From an uncultured Dehalococcoidia bacterium (GTDB taxonomy: Bacteria > Chloroflexota > Dehalococcoidia > Lucifugimonadales > UBA3495), in contig CATOSP010000003.1 in NCBI GenBank assembly GCA_951812625.1, forward strand, positions 681,335-745,334: a DNA stretch of 64,000 nt, written 5' to 3'. Of this stretch, positions 9,408 to 18,095 are shown piece after piece; position 1 is the first letter of the stretch, and each line of letters begins with the position of its first letter. The notes beneath the pieces are model-generated. The model made no database searches and had not been told where the DNA came from. It saw only the letters and a list, made by a program, of their open reading frames with translations. Position numbers and translations under genes: made by a program.

Positions 9408-9760
9408 TCGGCGGGTAAGTTCGCTGGATACAGGCGTTCCCTGTCAGGTTGTACAGCCCGCTGGCGAGAGCCGGGGATTTCCGCTCCAGATCAAGGCGAA
9501 GCAGATCTCCCGGGTAAGTTAGCAATTCCGCTCAGTCCTCCTTTTGGGAACTGAAATTCTTGGTCTTCCGGTCATTCCCAGACACTCACCGGTCGGGGCC
9601 GGGGGCAAGCTATCGCCCATTCCCGGGACTCGGCGGGGTTGCGTTCGAGACACGCATTCCTGTGGAGTTTCCGGCATTCTATCTCTCCCTGACGAAGGTA
9701 TGACAGGACAGTGCGTCCTGACTTGGCAAGGGGACATCTGTCAGTGAACCATCCCACCCA
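9408..9760. repeat. Degenerate ~350-bp dispersed repeat, copy A
   Basis: This non-coding block aligns end to end with 21582-21929. Shared anchors in the same order include TCGGCGGGTA, TTCCGGTCAT, GAGACAC, GGAGTT, GCGTCC and TGTCAGTGA. No convincing ORF runs through it. It fills most of the 560-bp gap between the PQQ lipoprotein and the LivG-type gene. Confidence 0.6.
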
Positions 9761-9893
9761 CAATGAAGCGCCACCCTGGCGGATTCCCGTGTTGATGAAC
9801 GTCTGAGAATTCCCCCATAATAGGCCCGCTAGCCTCAAAGCCGTGTTCCTCGCAGATTCGCGGACATGGCCGACCCCACCGGAGGTATCCCAC

Positions 9894-10730
9894 GTGGATA
9901 CATCGCCCATCCTTGCAGTGCGAGAAGTGGTCAAAGACTTCGGCGGCGTCCGGGCCGTGGACCACTGCTCCTTCGATGTGATGCCCGGCTCAATCACCGG
10001 GCTTATTGGTCCCAATGGGGCGGGCAAGACCACCATGTTCAACCTGGTGTCAGGCGCGATTTCTCCCACAAGCGGGCGGATACTCTTCCAGGACCGACGC
10101 ATCGACGGAATGGGTATGCACCAGACCTTCGGGTTGGGGTTGATGCGCACTTTTCAGATTCCGCGGGAAATGAAGCGGATGACGGTGCTGGAAAACCTCA
10201 TGCTAGTGCCCGCGCCCCAACTGGGGGAGCGGCTCTGGGCGTCCTGGTTCATGCCCTGGATGGTGTCCCGCCAGGAACGGCGCGTAGAAGCCAAGGCGCT
10301 GGAAGTGCTGGAACTGGTCAGCCTGTCGCACCTGGCCAATGAATACGCGGGGAACCTGTCAGGGGGGCAGAAGAAGCTTCTGGAGCTGGGCCGGACGCTG
10401 ATGGCCGACCCCAAGCTGGTGCTGCTGGACGAACCGGGCGCAGGGGTCAACCGCACGTTGCTACGGGACCTCTCGGCAAACATATTGCGGGCCAGCGCGG
10501 AGCGCGACATCACCTTCGTTATCATTGAGCATGATATGAGGTTCGTGATGGCGATGTGCGACCCGGTGATCGTCATGGCCAATGGCGCGGTAATCGCACA
10601 GGGACCCCCAGACCAAGTGCAGCAGAACCCCGAGGTGTTGGAAGCCTACCTCCGGGGACCTGGATCCTCTACGTGGCAGAGGGCCGGAACGGACGCTGAG
10701 GATCCGGCCCTCGACGGAAGGCGGACCTGA
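9894..10730 (+). CDS. livG: Branched-chain amino acid ABC transporter ATP-binding protein
   Basis: LivG-type ATPase of about 278 residues. Motifs are Walker A GPNGAGKTT, signature LSGGQKKLLELGRTLM, Walker B LVLLDEPGAGVN and the LivG-specific C-terminal region. A GTG at 9894 preceded by GGAGGT seven bases upstream is the best start; a longer frame from 9843 lacks such a site. Its stop overlaps the livF start by one base (TGATG). It energises import together with LivF, LivH, LivM and a binding protein. Confidence 0.9.
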   Translation: MDTSPILAVREVVKDFGGVRAVDHCSFDVMPGSITGLIGPNGAGKTTMFNLVSGAISPTSGRILFQDRRIDGMGMHQTFGLGLMRTFQIPREMKRMTVLENLMLVPAPQLGERLWASWFMPWMVSRQERRVEAKALEVLELVSLSHLANEYAGNLSGGQKKLLELGRTLMADPKLVLLDEPGAGVNRTLLRDLSANILRASAERDITFVIIEHDMRFVMAMCDPVIVMANGAVIAQGPPDQVQQNPEVLEAYLRGPGSSTWQRAGTDAEDPALDGRRT

Positions 10731-11434
10731 TGGTCCTGCTGGAGGCAACCGATGTGGTCGCAGGTTACGGGCAGACGGAGATACTGCACGGGGTATCAAT
10801 CTTCGTCGACCAGGGCGAGGTGGTCACCATCATCGGTCCCAATGGATGCGGCAAGTCCACGCTGATGAAGGCTATCGTGGGAATGGTGCGAGTCCGGACC
10901 GGCAGCGTCTCCTTCCAGGGGACGGACATATCCGGGTATCCCCCGGAACGGATAGTCCGTACCGGGCTATGTTACGTTCCCCAGACCAGCAACGTCTTTC
11001 CCTCGCTGACCATACGGGAAAACCTGGAGATGGGGGCATTCCTCCGCAAGGATGATTACCGGGGGCGCATCGGGCAGATGTTCGACCTGTTTCCAGACCT
11101 TGCGGCGCATCCAGGCCGCAAGGCGGGCAGCCTCTCCGGCGGGCAGCGGCAGATGCTGGCCATCGCCCGGGCGTTGATGCTGGACCCGGTGATGCTGCTG
11201 CTGGACGAGCCTTCGGCGGGGCTGTCTCCCGCCATGATGCAGACGGTGTTTGACCGCATCCGGGAAATCAACGAGTCCGGGGTTGCGCTGCTGCTGGTGG
11301 AGCAGAACGCCAGGGACGCGCTTGGGATGTCTGACCGAGGGTACATCCTGGTTGCCGGGGAGAAACGGTTGGAGGACACAGGCAAGGACCTGCTAAACAA
11401 TCCGGAGGTCGCCAGCCTGTACCTGGGAGGGTAG
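10730..11434 (+). CDS. livF: Branched-chain amino acid ABC transporter ATP-binding protein
   Basis: LivF-type ATPase of 234 residues with Walker A GPNGCGKST, signature LSGGQRQMLAIARALM and Walker B VMLLLDEPSAGLSP. It is shorter than LivG, as usual for this family. It starts inside the livG stop codon and is followed after 70 bp by the permease livH, so the ATPase and permease genes form one operon. Confidence 0.9.
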   Translation: MVLLEATDVVAGYGQTEILHGVSIFVDQGEVVTIIGPNGCGKSTLMKAIVGMVRVRTGSVSFQGTDISGYPPERIVRTGLCYVPQTSNVFPSLTIRENLEMGAFLRKDDYRGRIGQMFDLFPDLAAHPGRKAGSLSGGQRQMLAIARALMLDPVMLLLDEPSAGLSPAMMQTVFDRIREINESGVALLLVEQNARDALGMSDRGYILVAGEKRLEDTGKDLLNNPEVASLYLGG

Positions 11435-11504
11435 AAAGAGTCTTGCCGACCAATAATGGCCGGTCAATGGCACAACCAACCCCGGAACAATCAATATCGG
11501 GGCA

Positions 11505-12542
11505 TTGGGCCGTCTTGTGACGACTATCCAGGACACTGCCAGGCGAATCGGGCTCGCCTGGACACCTGCCCATACCTCGGTGGCCATCGTTGTGATTGCC
11601 TTGGCCGTCGGATTTCTGCCCTTCGTGAAAATGGGCCTGGTGGTCAACGGCGTCTTCCTCGGAGCCATCATCGCCCTGGGAGCCGTAGGACTGACCCTGG
11701 TCTACGGCATCCTGAACTTCGCCAACATCGCCCACGGCGACTACATGACCATGGGGGCCTATACCACCCTGTTCATCGTCGGCTACCTGCTCCCCAAGGT
11801 CGGGGTCGAGGGCAGCGGCCTCGGCCCATTCACCTTCGGATATCCTCTGCTGATTGCCCTGCCCGTGGCGGTGGCCGCCATCTCTGCCGGGGCGGTTGTG
11901 GTGGACATGATGGTCTACCGCCGGCTCCGAGACCGGGGAGTGAATACGGTGGTGGTGTCGATGGCTTCTCTAGGAGTGGCTATCGCACTACGGGGACTGG
12001 TGCAGATAATCTGGGGTGGGGACATTGAGCGCTACCCACGGGAGACGCGGCAGGTGTTTCACCTGCCAATGGACGTCCGTGTGCCGCCGGACGCCATCTT
12101 CATTACCACCGTGGCCATCATCCTGGTAGTAGCCCTTTACCTGGTGCTGGACCGGACCAAGATGGGGAAGGCGATGCGGGCCACGGCGGACAATCCGGAC
12201 CTGGCGCTGGTCAGCGGCATAGACACCGGAAGCGTTGTCCGGTGGACCTGGGTCATGGGCGCAGCACTGGCCGCCACTGCGGGAATCCTGCTGGCCGTGT
12301 ACCAGGCGCATCTACTGCCAATCATGGGCTGGAAGTTCCTCATCCCGCTGTTTGCCGCCGTGGTGCTGGGCGGAATCGGCAATCCCTATGGGGCACTGGT
12401 GGGGGCCTTTGTCATCGGGGTAACGTCGGAGGTCTCGACCCAGTGGATCAACCCAAGCTACAAACCGGCGGTGGCCTTTGCCATCATGATCGGGATGCTG
12501 CTGGTCAGGCCTCGGGGGATATTCGGGGGAGGACGGAGTTGA
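11505..12542 (+). CDS. livH: Branched-chain amino acid ABC transporter permease
   Basis: LivH-type permease of about 345 residues with eight or nine hydrophobic segments. Family landmarks are GLTLVYGILNFANIAHGDYMTMGAY near residues 65-90 and the GVNTVVVSMASLGVAIALRG region. The start is uncertain: TTG 11505 or GTG 11517 both precede the first helix and neither has a strong ribosome binding site. It pairs with LivM to form the channel. Confidence 0.87.
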   Translation: MGRLVTTIQDTARRIGLAWTPAHTSVAIVVIALAVGFLPFVKMGLVVNGVFLGAIIALGAVGLTLVYGILNFANIAHGDYMTMGAYTTLFIVGYLLPKVGVEGSGLGPFTFGYPLLIALPVAVAAISAGAVVVDMMVYRRLRDRGVNTVVVSMASLGVAIALRGLVQIIWGGDIERYPRETRQVFHLPMDVRVPPDAIFITTVAIILVVALYLVLDRTKMGKAMRATADNPDLALVSGIDTGSVVRWTWVMGAALAATAGILLAVYQAHLLPIMGWKFLIPLFAAVVLGGIGNPYGALVGAFVIGVTSEVSTQWINPSYKPAVAFAIMIGMLLVRPRGIFGGGRS

Positions 12543-12609
12543 GGTACCCGCAATTCAGGACCGGACGCTAACGGGGAGATTCCGTGGGCTTCTCTGACGG
12601 ACACAGAGC

Positions 12610-13623
12610 ATGGATTTAGCCGGCATTGCAGATTACCTGGTGGCATTCGCCATCATGGGGGGCATTTACGGGGTGTTCACCCTGGGGTTGAACGTGCATT
12701 GGGGGTTCACCGGCCTGTTTAACATTGGCATCGCCGGGTTCTTCGCGCTGGGAGCCTACACCTCGGCGTTGTTGACCACCTCACCGCCAGACCCCGCCCT
12801 GTTCGAGGACTTCAAGTTCGGAGGCAACTGGGCAAGCATCGGGTTCCTGGACTGGGGGCTTGACGTTTGGTTCGTATTGGGACTGGCGTCGGCAGCACTG
12901 TGCTGCGGCGTGATTGCCCTGGTCATCGGGTACATAACGCTGCGGCTGCGGGACGATTACCTAGCAATCTCCACGCTGGGGATAGCCGAGACGGTGCGCT
13001 TCTTCTTCCTCAATGAGAAGTGGCTGGCCAATGGCTCAAAGGGACTGTACCGCATTCCCAAGTTCCTGGGCGACTGGATAGCGCCGGAGAACTACGGCTA
13101 CCTGTATGTAGTGGTGGTGTTCGCGGTGCTGGCGATCATATACCTGGCGTTGCAGCGGGCGGTCAATTCTCCCTGGGGGCGGGTGCTGCGAGCCATCCGG
13201 GAGGACGAGGTCACGGCTCAGGCCAGCGGCAAGGACGTTTTCAGGTTCAAGCTCCAGGCCTTTATCCTGGGCGCGATGATAATGGGCATCGGAGGGGCGC
13301 TGTATGCGCACCATGTCCGCTTCCTCTCGCCTTTGACCTTTGACCCGATGCTGGCGACGTTCATCATCTGGGCGATGCTGATGGTGGGAGGCTCGGCCAA
13401 CAACAAGGGGGCCGTCCTGGGGGCGCTGGTGGTGTGGGGAATCTGGGTCGCCACCCAATCGCTGCCTGGGATACTGTCCGACCCCAGCTTCCGGCTGTTC
13501 ATGGTCGGCGTTCTTATAGTGGCGGTGATCCTGCTCCGGCCCGGCGGAATCCTCGGCGAAGAACGGCGCGTGACCAGGCTGGCCGACTCCGATGCAGCGA
13601 GGCCGAACAACCCTGGTGGTTAG
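12610..13623 (+). CDS. livM: Branched-chain amino acid ABC transporter permease
   Basis: LivM-type permease of 337 residues. Landmarks are LGLNVHWGFTGLFNIGIAGFF near the N-terminus, the coupling loop AIREDEVTAQASGKDVFRFK, and a C-terminal RPGGILGEERR, the usual LivM ending. It is the last gene of the livGFHM run. The matching binding protein is convergent (13822-15288), with a strong hairpin between them. Confidence 0.9.
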   Translation: MDLAGIADYLVAFAIMGGIYGVFTLGLNVHWGFTGLFNIGIAGFFALGAYTSALLTTSPPDPALFEDFKFGGNWASIGFLDWGLDVWFVLGLASAALCCGVIALVIGYITLRLRDDYLAISTLGIAETVRFFFLNEKWLANGSKGLYRIPKFLGDWIAPENYGYLYVVVVFAVLAIIYLALQRAVNSPWGRVLRAIREDEVTAQASGKDVFRFKLQAFILGAMIMGIGGALYAHHVRFLSPLTFDPMLATFIIWAMLMVGGSANNKGAVLGALVVWGIWVATQSLPGILSDPSFRLFMVGVLIVAVILLRPGGILGEERRVTRLADSDAARPNNPGG

Positions 13624-13666
13624 CGGGTCATTCGCAAGGTCACCTTTTTGCATCCGGGGCAATAGT

Positions 13667-13684
13667 TTCCCGTTTTCGCGGGAA
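13667..13684. repeat. REP-like short inverted repeat
   Basis: TTCCCG and CGGGAA flank a six-base loop, followed by ATGACGGG. A similar element, TCCCGC-GAAG-GCGGGA, lies at 34144-34159. Such intergenic hairpins of the form TTCCCGCxxxxGCGGGAA are often highly repeated in a genome. Confidence 0.5.
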
Positions 13685-13742
13685 TGACGGGCTGGTAGTG
13701 CGTCTAACCCTGAGACAGTGACCGAGGAGTGGGGAAATTGTG

Positions 13743-13782
13743 ACGCGCCACGCCCTCAGCGTAAACCGAGGGCGTGGCGCGT
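13743..13782. terminator. Strong bidirectional hairpin between convergent genes
   Basis: A perfect 15-bp stem (ACGCGCCACGCCCTC with its complement) closes a 10-base loop. It lies between the livM stop on the plus strand and the binding-protein stop on the minus strand. No T-run follows on either side, so termination may be Rho-assisted or the stem may mainly protect 3' ends. Confidence 0.65.
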
Positions 13783-13821
13783 TGATCCGGAACCGGTCCA
13801 GACTCTGTCGATGCGTCCGGG

Positions 13822-15288
13822 CTACTGGCCCAATGTGACCGGTACCTGGCGGACGGAAACGATTTCACCGCCTTCGATCTTCCAGACTTCGATGTGGCCG
13901 GAGATTACGTCGCCGTTTTCATCCAAGTCTACCGATCCGGCTGCGCCCTCATAGTTGATGTCCTGGCCCTCGGATATGAGCCTCATGGCCTCCTTGATGC
14001 CCTCGACACCCGGCCTTACGACCTCGCCGGGGGCGTTGGCCACGTCCCGCAGCGCGTCGCGGATGGCCACCGAGTCAGTGGTGCTACCGGCCTTGGCTGC
14101 TGCCAGGCCAATCAGCACCATCGCGTCGTAGGTCTCGTTCATGAACGGGTGTTCAGGCTCATTCCCGTATGTCTCGTTGTAGGAATCGATAAACGCCTGC
14201 GTAGAAGGGTTGGCCTCGAAACCCGGCCCCGTGCCGTGGCTGCCTTCCAGCAGCTCCCAGCCGATGGCCTCAAAAGACTGGGGGATCTTGGTGCCGTCCA
14301 CGAACATGAAGGTGTCGGCGTAGCGGCCCTCCAGTGCCTCGCGGAGATAGACCTCGGCCTGCTGGTAGCTCATGGCGAGCAGAACATCGGGGTCTCCCTC
14401 GGTTGCCTTCTCCAACTCGGAAACGTAGGTAGGCTGGCTGTCCTCGTGGGGCACCGAAGCCATCACCGTGCCGCCCATTGCCTCGAATGACTCGGTGAAC
14501 TGGTCGGCCAGCCCTTCGCCGTAAGCGTTGTTGATGAACAGGATGCCCGCACTCTCGTAGCCCAGGTCATTTGCCAGTTCGGCCAGGACCACGCCCTGGG
14601 AGGCGTCGGAAAGGGAGGTGCGGAACAGGAAGTCATTGTCCTCCAGCACCGTAATTCCCGGAGCGGTGGAGGACCCGGAAATTTGCAACACGCCGTTGGG
14701 CGCAGTCACCGAGGTGGCGACAGGGATGGTCACGCCGCTGGCCAGCGCACCAACGATGGCCACGGCTCCCTGGACGTTGACCAAGTCCTCAGCCGCGGAG
14801 ACGCCCTGGACGGGGTTAACGCCGGTATCGCGGTGCACCAGGACCACGGAACCGCCCTGGATACCGCCGGCGCGGTTGATGTGGTCTGCCGCCAGGCTGA
14901 TGCTGTTGGCGTGGGACTCACCGAAGTAGGAGAGCGATCCGGTAAAGGCGTTCAGATGGCCGACAATCAGGGGGTCGAGCGCCTCCATGGGCACTTCAAC
15001 CCTCTTTTCCACCTCCACCTGTACCTCTTTGACAATTTCCTTGGTGACGATCTTCTCGACGGGCACTTCCTGGGTGATGATCTTCTCTACTTCTACTTCC
15101 TTGACCACCTCATCCCGGACAACAACCTCTTTCGGCACTTCGACGGTCTGTATCACCGTCTCGGTGACCACTTTCTCAACAGGTACTTCTTTGACTATGG
15201 TCTCCGCAGGGCCGCAGGCTATCACTGAGATGGCTAAAGCCGCTGCCAACATCATTGCCGCAACACTAGACCACTTGAGTTTGAGCAT
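13822..15288 (-). CDS. Branched-chain amino acid-type substrate-binding lipoprotein with V/E/K repeat stalk
   Basis: A 488-residue LivK-family binding protein. The signal peptide ends in a lipobox at Cys25 (SVIAC). Residues about 31-100 are a striking low-complexity region built of units such as VPVEKVVTE and VKEVEVEK. The periplasmic ligand-binding fold follows from about residue 105 (LIVGHLNAFTGSLSYFGESH) to the end. GGGAGG before ATG 15288 sets the start. It converges on livGFHM and is the likely binding partner of that transporter. The ligand cannot be deduced from sequence; LivK-type proteins also bind amides, urea or aromatic acids. Confidence 0.88.
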   Translation of the reverse strand: MLKLKWSSVAAMMLAAALAISVIACGPAETIVKEVPVEKVVTETVIQTVEVPKEVVVRDEVVKEVEVEKIITQEVPVEKIVTKEIVKEVQVEVEKRVEVPMEALDPLIVGHLNAFTGSLSYFGESHANSISLAADHINRAGGIQGGSVVLVHRDTGVNPVQGVSAAEDLVNVQGAVAIVGALASGVTIPVATSVTAPNGVLQISGSSTAPGITVLEDNDFLFRTSLSDASQGVVLAELANDLGYESAGILFINNAYGEGLADQFTESFEAMGGTVMASVPHEDSQPTYVSELEKATEGDPDVLLAMSYQQAEVYLREALEGRYADTFMFVDGTKIPQSFEAIGWELLEGSHGTGPGFEANPSTQAFIDSYNETYGNEPEHPFMNETYDAMVLIGLAAAKAGSTTDSVAIRDALRDVANAPGEVVRPGVEGIKEAMRLISEGQDINYEGAAGSVDLDENGDVISGHIEVWKIEGGEIVSVRQVPVTLGQ

Positions 15289-15351
15289 GGATCCCTCCCA
15301 ATCCTGCGGTACCGGGCCCAACTGCAACCGGCCCGCAAATCTAACGCAGAT

Positions 15352-15357
15352 ATTATA
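15352..15357 (-). promoter_or_regulatory. -10 box upstream of the LivK-type gene
   Basis: The minus strand reads TATAAT here, about 64 bp before the gene start. No good -35 is seen at 16-18 bp. The rest of the 350-bp gap (15289-15638) holds the hairpin at 15591-15620 and nothing else recognisable. Confidence 0.4.
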
Positions 15358-15590
15358 TGCCATTATTGTGTGGAACTGTGCCGTGGATATCCCTTACCTG
15401 ACACATTTTCTCTGGAGGCTATGAAGATGCCGTGACATGAACCCAAGTTACCTCACAGCCACCCTCTCTCGCTGGCATGAGTACTGGACGCCTAACACCG
15501 GGGTAACGGTCTGCTCGCCGACAACCAAAAGCCTGATGTGGAGTACTCCACACCAGGCGCTATGCCAGACATCGTTGCCCCTGCGGAACC

Positions 15591-15620
15591 AGGACGCTGC
15601 TATCCACGGTGCAGCGTCCT
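15591..15620. terminator. Hairpin downstream of the flavin monooxygenase gene
   Basis: AGGACGCTGC and GCAGCGTCCT form a perfect 10-bp stem around a 10-base loop, 19 bp beyond the stop of the minus-strand monooxygenase. No T-tract follows, so its efficiency as an intrinsic terminator is uncertain. Confidence 0.55.
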
Positions 15621-15638
15621 GACCCGGAAATCCCTGGA

Positions 15639-17276
15639 CTAACGAAGCTCGAACCCCTGGTAGCCGTTGGAGGCCACCTCGGCGCGCTTGGCCCGCATCA
15701 CCGGGGCTGTGTCGGGGGAGGTGAGAAGCGCCCGCGCCTTGCCGGGGATGTTGGCCCCAACGAACCATGAGTTGGCCTTGGAGCGGAGGAGGTTTGCGCC
15801 GTCCTCGTTGACGTGCCGGACCCATTCGTCCTCGGCTTCGAGGGTGGGAGCGATGGTTGCGTATTCATTGTCATGGACATAGCGGATGCATTCGCTCACC
15901 CAATCAACCAGAGGCTCGGCTGCCCGGACGAAATTGCCTACCGAGGCAGCGTTGACGGTGAAGAGGTTCGGGAACCCCGCGCTCTGGATACCCATGTAGG
16001 TGCGCGGTCCGTTGGCGAATTTGTCCTTCAATAACTTCCCGCCCTCGCCGCGGATGTCGATCCGGTTCAGGGAGCCGGTCACAGCGTCGTAACCCGTAGC
16101 GAAGATGATGACGTCCAACTCATACTCGTTGCCGTTCTCAAGCATAAGTCCCGTGGGGGTGATGCGCTTGATGGGGGCGCTGCGCACGTCCACAAGGAGC
16201 ACGTTGTCCTGATTGTAGACCTCATAGTAACCGCTCTCGCAGGGCAGCCGCTTGGAACCGAACATGTGGTCCTTGGGCACCAGCATCTCGGCGACTACAG
16301 GATCATGGACCCGCTCGCGTATCTTGTTGCGGACGAACTCGGCGTAGTCCTCATTGACGTCGCCGGGCATCATGACATCGTAGAAGTTAGACAGCCATTT
16401 CTTGAATCCCGGCTCCTGCCAGAGACGTTCGTACTGTTCCAGCCGCTCTTCCGACGAGACTTCAAGGGCAGAACGGGTGTCGAACTTGTGCATGAACGAG
16501 CCGGGGGTCTCCAGGCATTTCTGGAATATCTCAGGGTAGCTTGCCTTGATCTCAGCCTGCATGTCGTCGTCGATTTCCCGGTTCCGGAGAGGCGCGCAGT
16601 AGTTGGCGGTGCGCTGGAACACGGTGAGATGGCCGACTTCCCTGGCGATCTCGGTAATCAACTGGACGGCTGTGGCCCCGGTGCCGATGACTCCCACGCG
16701 CTTGCCTGCCAGGTCCATGCCCTCCTTGGGCCAGCGCCCGGTGTGGCACCATCTTCCCTGATAGGAGTCAAGACCCTCAAAGTCGGGGACGTAATGCGCC
16801 GAGAGCAGGCCAACCGCGGTAATAAGGAACCGCCCCCGGGCACGCCGTCCATCCACAGTCTCAATCTGCCAAGAAAGTTCGTGCTCATCGTAGGTGGCAG
16901 ATGCGATACGGGAGTTCATCTGTATGAGGGGGCGCAGGTTGAATTTGTCGGCTACATAGTTAAGGTAACGCTCGTTTTCGGGCTGGCCGGAGTAGAGTTC
17001 CTTCCAGTCCCATTCCTGGAGCAGTTCTTCCGAGAAGGAGTAGCCGTAGGTGTAGCTCTCAGAGTCGAAGCGGGCGCCAGGATAACGGTTCCAATACCAG
17101 GTACCGCCGACCCCGCTACCGTCCTCAAAGGACTGTACGGAGAAACCCATCTCCCGGAGACGGTACAGAGCATAAAGGCCGGTGACCCCTGCCCCGATGA
17201 TCAATACGTCGAATGTGCCAACATACTTGTCCTGTCCGGCATCGCCGTTGGATGCTTGTTGCAGAGGACTTGTCAT
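15639..17276 (-). CDS. Flavin-containing Baeyer-Villiger-type monooxygenase
   Basis: A 545-residue cytoplasmic flavoprotein using FAD and NADPH. The FAD site is GAGVTG (28-33), followed by GGTWYWNRYPG (57-67). The Baeyer-Villiger fingerprint FxGxxxHxxxWP appears as YQGRWCHTGRWP. The NADPH site is GTGATA and the ATG motif is FATGYDAVTGS. The family inserts one oxygen into ketones such as cyclohexanone; steroid and branched substrates are also known. AAGGAGAGG directly precedes the ATG. The gene stands alone. The substrate cannot be predicted. Confidence 0.88.
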   Translation of the reverse strand: MTSPLQQASNGDAGQDKYVGTFDVLIIGAGVTGLYALYRLREMGFSVQSFEDGSGVGGTWYWNRYPGARFDSESYTYGYSFSEELLQEWDWKELYSGQPENERYLNYVADKFNLRPLIQMNSRIASATYDEHELSWQIETVDGRRARGRFLITAVGLLSAHYVPDFEGLDSYQGRWCHTGRWPKEGMDLAGKRVGVIGTGATAVQLITEIAREVGHLTVFQRTANYCAPLRNREIDDDMQAEIKASYPEIFQKCLETPGSFMHKFDTRSALEVSSEERLEQYERLWQEPGFKKWLSNFYDVMMPGDVNEDYAEFVRNKIRERVHDPVVAEMLVPKDHMFGSKRLPCESGYYEVYNQDNVLLVDVRSAPIKRITPTGLMLENGNEYELDVIIFATGYDAVTGSLNRIDIRGEGGKLLKDKFANGPRTYMGIQSAGFPNLFTVNAASVGNFVRAAEPLVDWVSECIRYVHDNEYATIAPTLEAEDEWVRHVNEDGANLLRSKANSWFVGANIPGKARALLTSPDTAPVMRAKRAEVASNGYQGFELR

Positions 17277-17487
17277 ATCCCTCTCCTTAGTGGCGCATTG
17301 GGGAGTCCTGTTCCGGTCGGGGGAATTGATACTGGTTGAACGGGCCTATTTTAACCACATTTTGCGTCTAATTCACATCCCGGATTTGCGCAACGCGAGT
17401 CCGGGTGATTACTGGGGACGGGACGCTGTCCAGCAGTTGGGCAAGATTTGCCAATCAAGTCCCTCGGTTTTCGTTGCCAAGTTGCTA

Positions 17488-17952
17488 TTACTCACTGCTG
17501 GCCCACCGGGCCAAGGCCTTCTCCGGCGACGTTATTTCCTCAAGAGAGGTGTAGTAGTAGTCCTTCCAGCCTTCCCGGGGGAGGCCGGTGAAGAGCATCA
17601 GGTTCAATGGGTACTCGCCGCTGTCAGTGGCGCGCCGGAAGTCGTCACGGAACAGGAATGTGGGCTTGCCCAGCGCGATGGCCATTCCCAATTCCACCAT
17701 CACGCCCTCGTCGGGTGGAACGCCGTTCACCACCGCGAAGGTGGCGTCGGACTTTACCACGTCCTGGAAATCCCGCTGACCTATCCCGTATGCCCATCCC
17801 TGCTGGCTGAAGTCCACCTGGTTGTTCCGGGCGAAGGGTTCCCAGACCTCCAACCCCAGGGACTCCAGCGCAGCCACGATGGGCGGGAGCAGCATCGCCT
17901 TTTGCTGGGCGGAAAACCCATAGGGATTCGCCAGATAGACGGTCTTGGGCAT
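17488..17952 (-). CDS. Nucleoside 2-deoxyribosyltransferase-like protein
   Basis: A 154-residue protein of the nucleoside 2-deoxyribosyltransferase superfamily. Visible features are the N-terminal VYLANPYGFS strand-loop, an Asp near the middle (SDATFAVVNG) and the signature GVMVELGMAIALGKPTFLFRDD, in which the Glu is the expected catalytic nucleophile. These enzymes swap bases on deoxynucleosides; relatives hydrolyse nucleotide monophosphates. It lies alone between two unrelated minus-strand genes. The 143 bp upstream and 210 bp downstream show no other feature. Confidence 0.8.
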   Translation of the reverse strand: MPKTVYLANPYGFSAQQKAMLLPPIVAALESLGLEVWEPFARNNQVDFSQQGWAYGIGQRDFQDVVKSDATFAVVNGVPPDEGVMVELGMAIALGKPTFLFRDDFRRATDSGEYPLNLMLFTGLPREGWKDYYYTSLEEITSPEKALARWASSE

Positions 17953-18095
17953 ATCAGGGCCTCCGGCATGTTCGAGGGTTCAGGGTCTGCCCGAGTGAGT
18001 AAATATCAGGGTGGCCAGTAGGGGCGATGTTGGTGGCAACCGTGAGGGTCACGGACTCCCGCTGGTTCTGGTGTGCGGGAACCGGGCGGCGAGGC

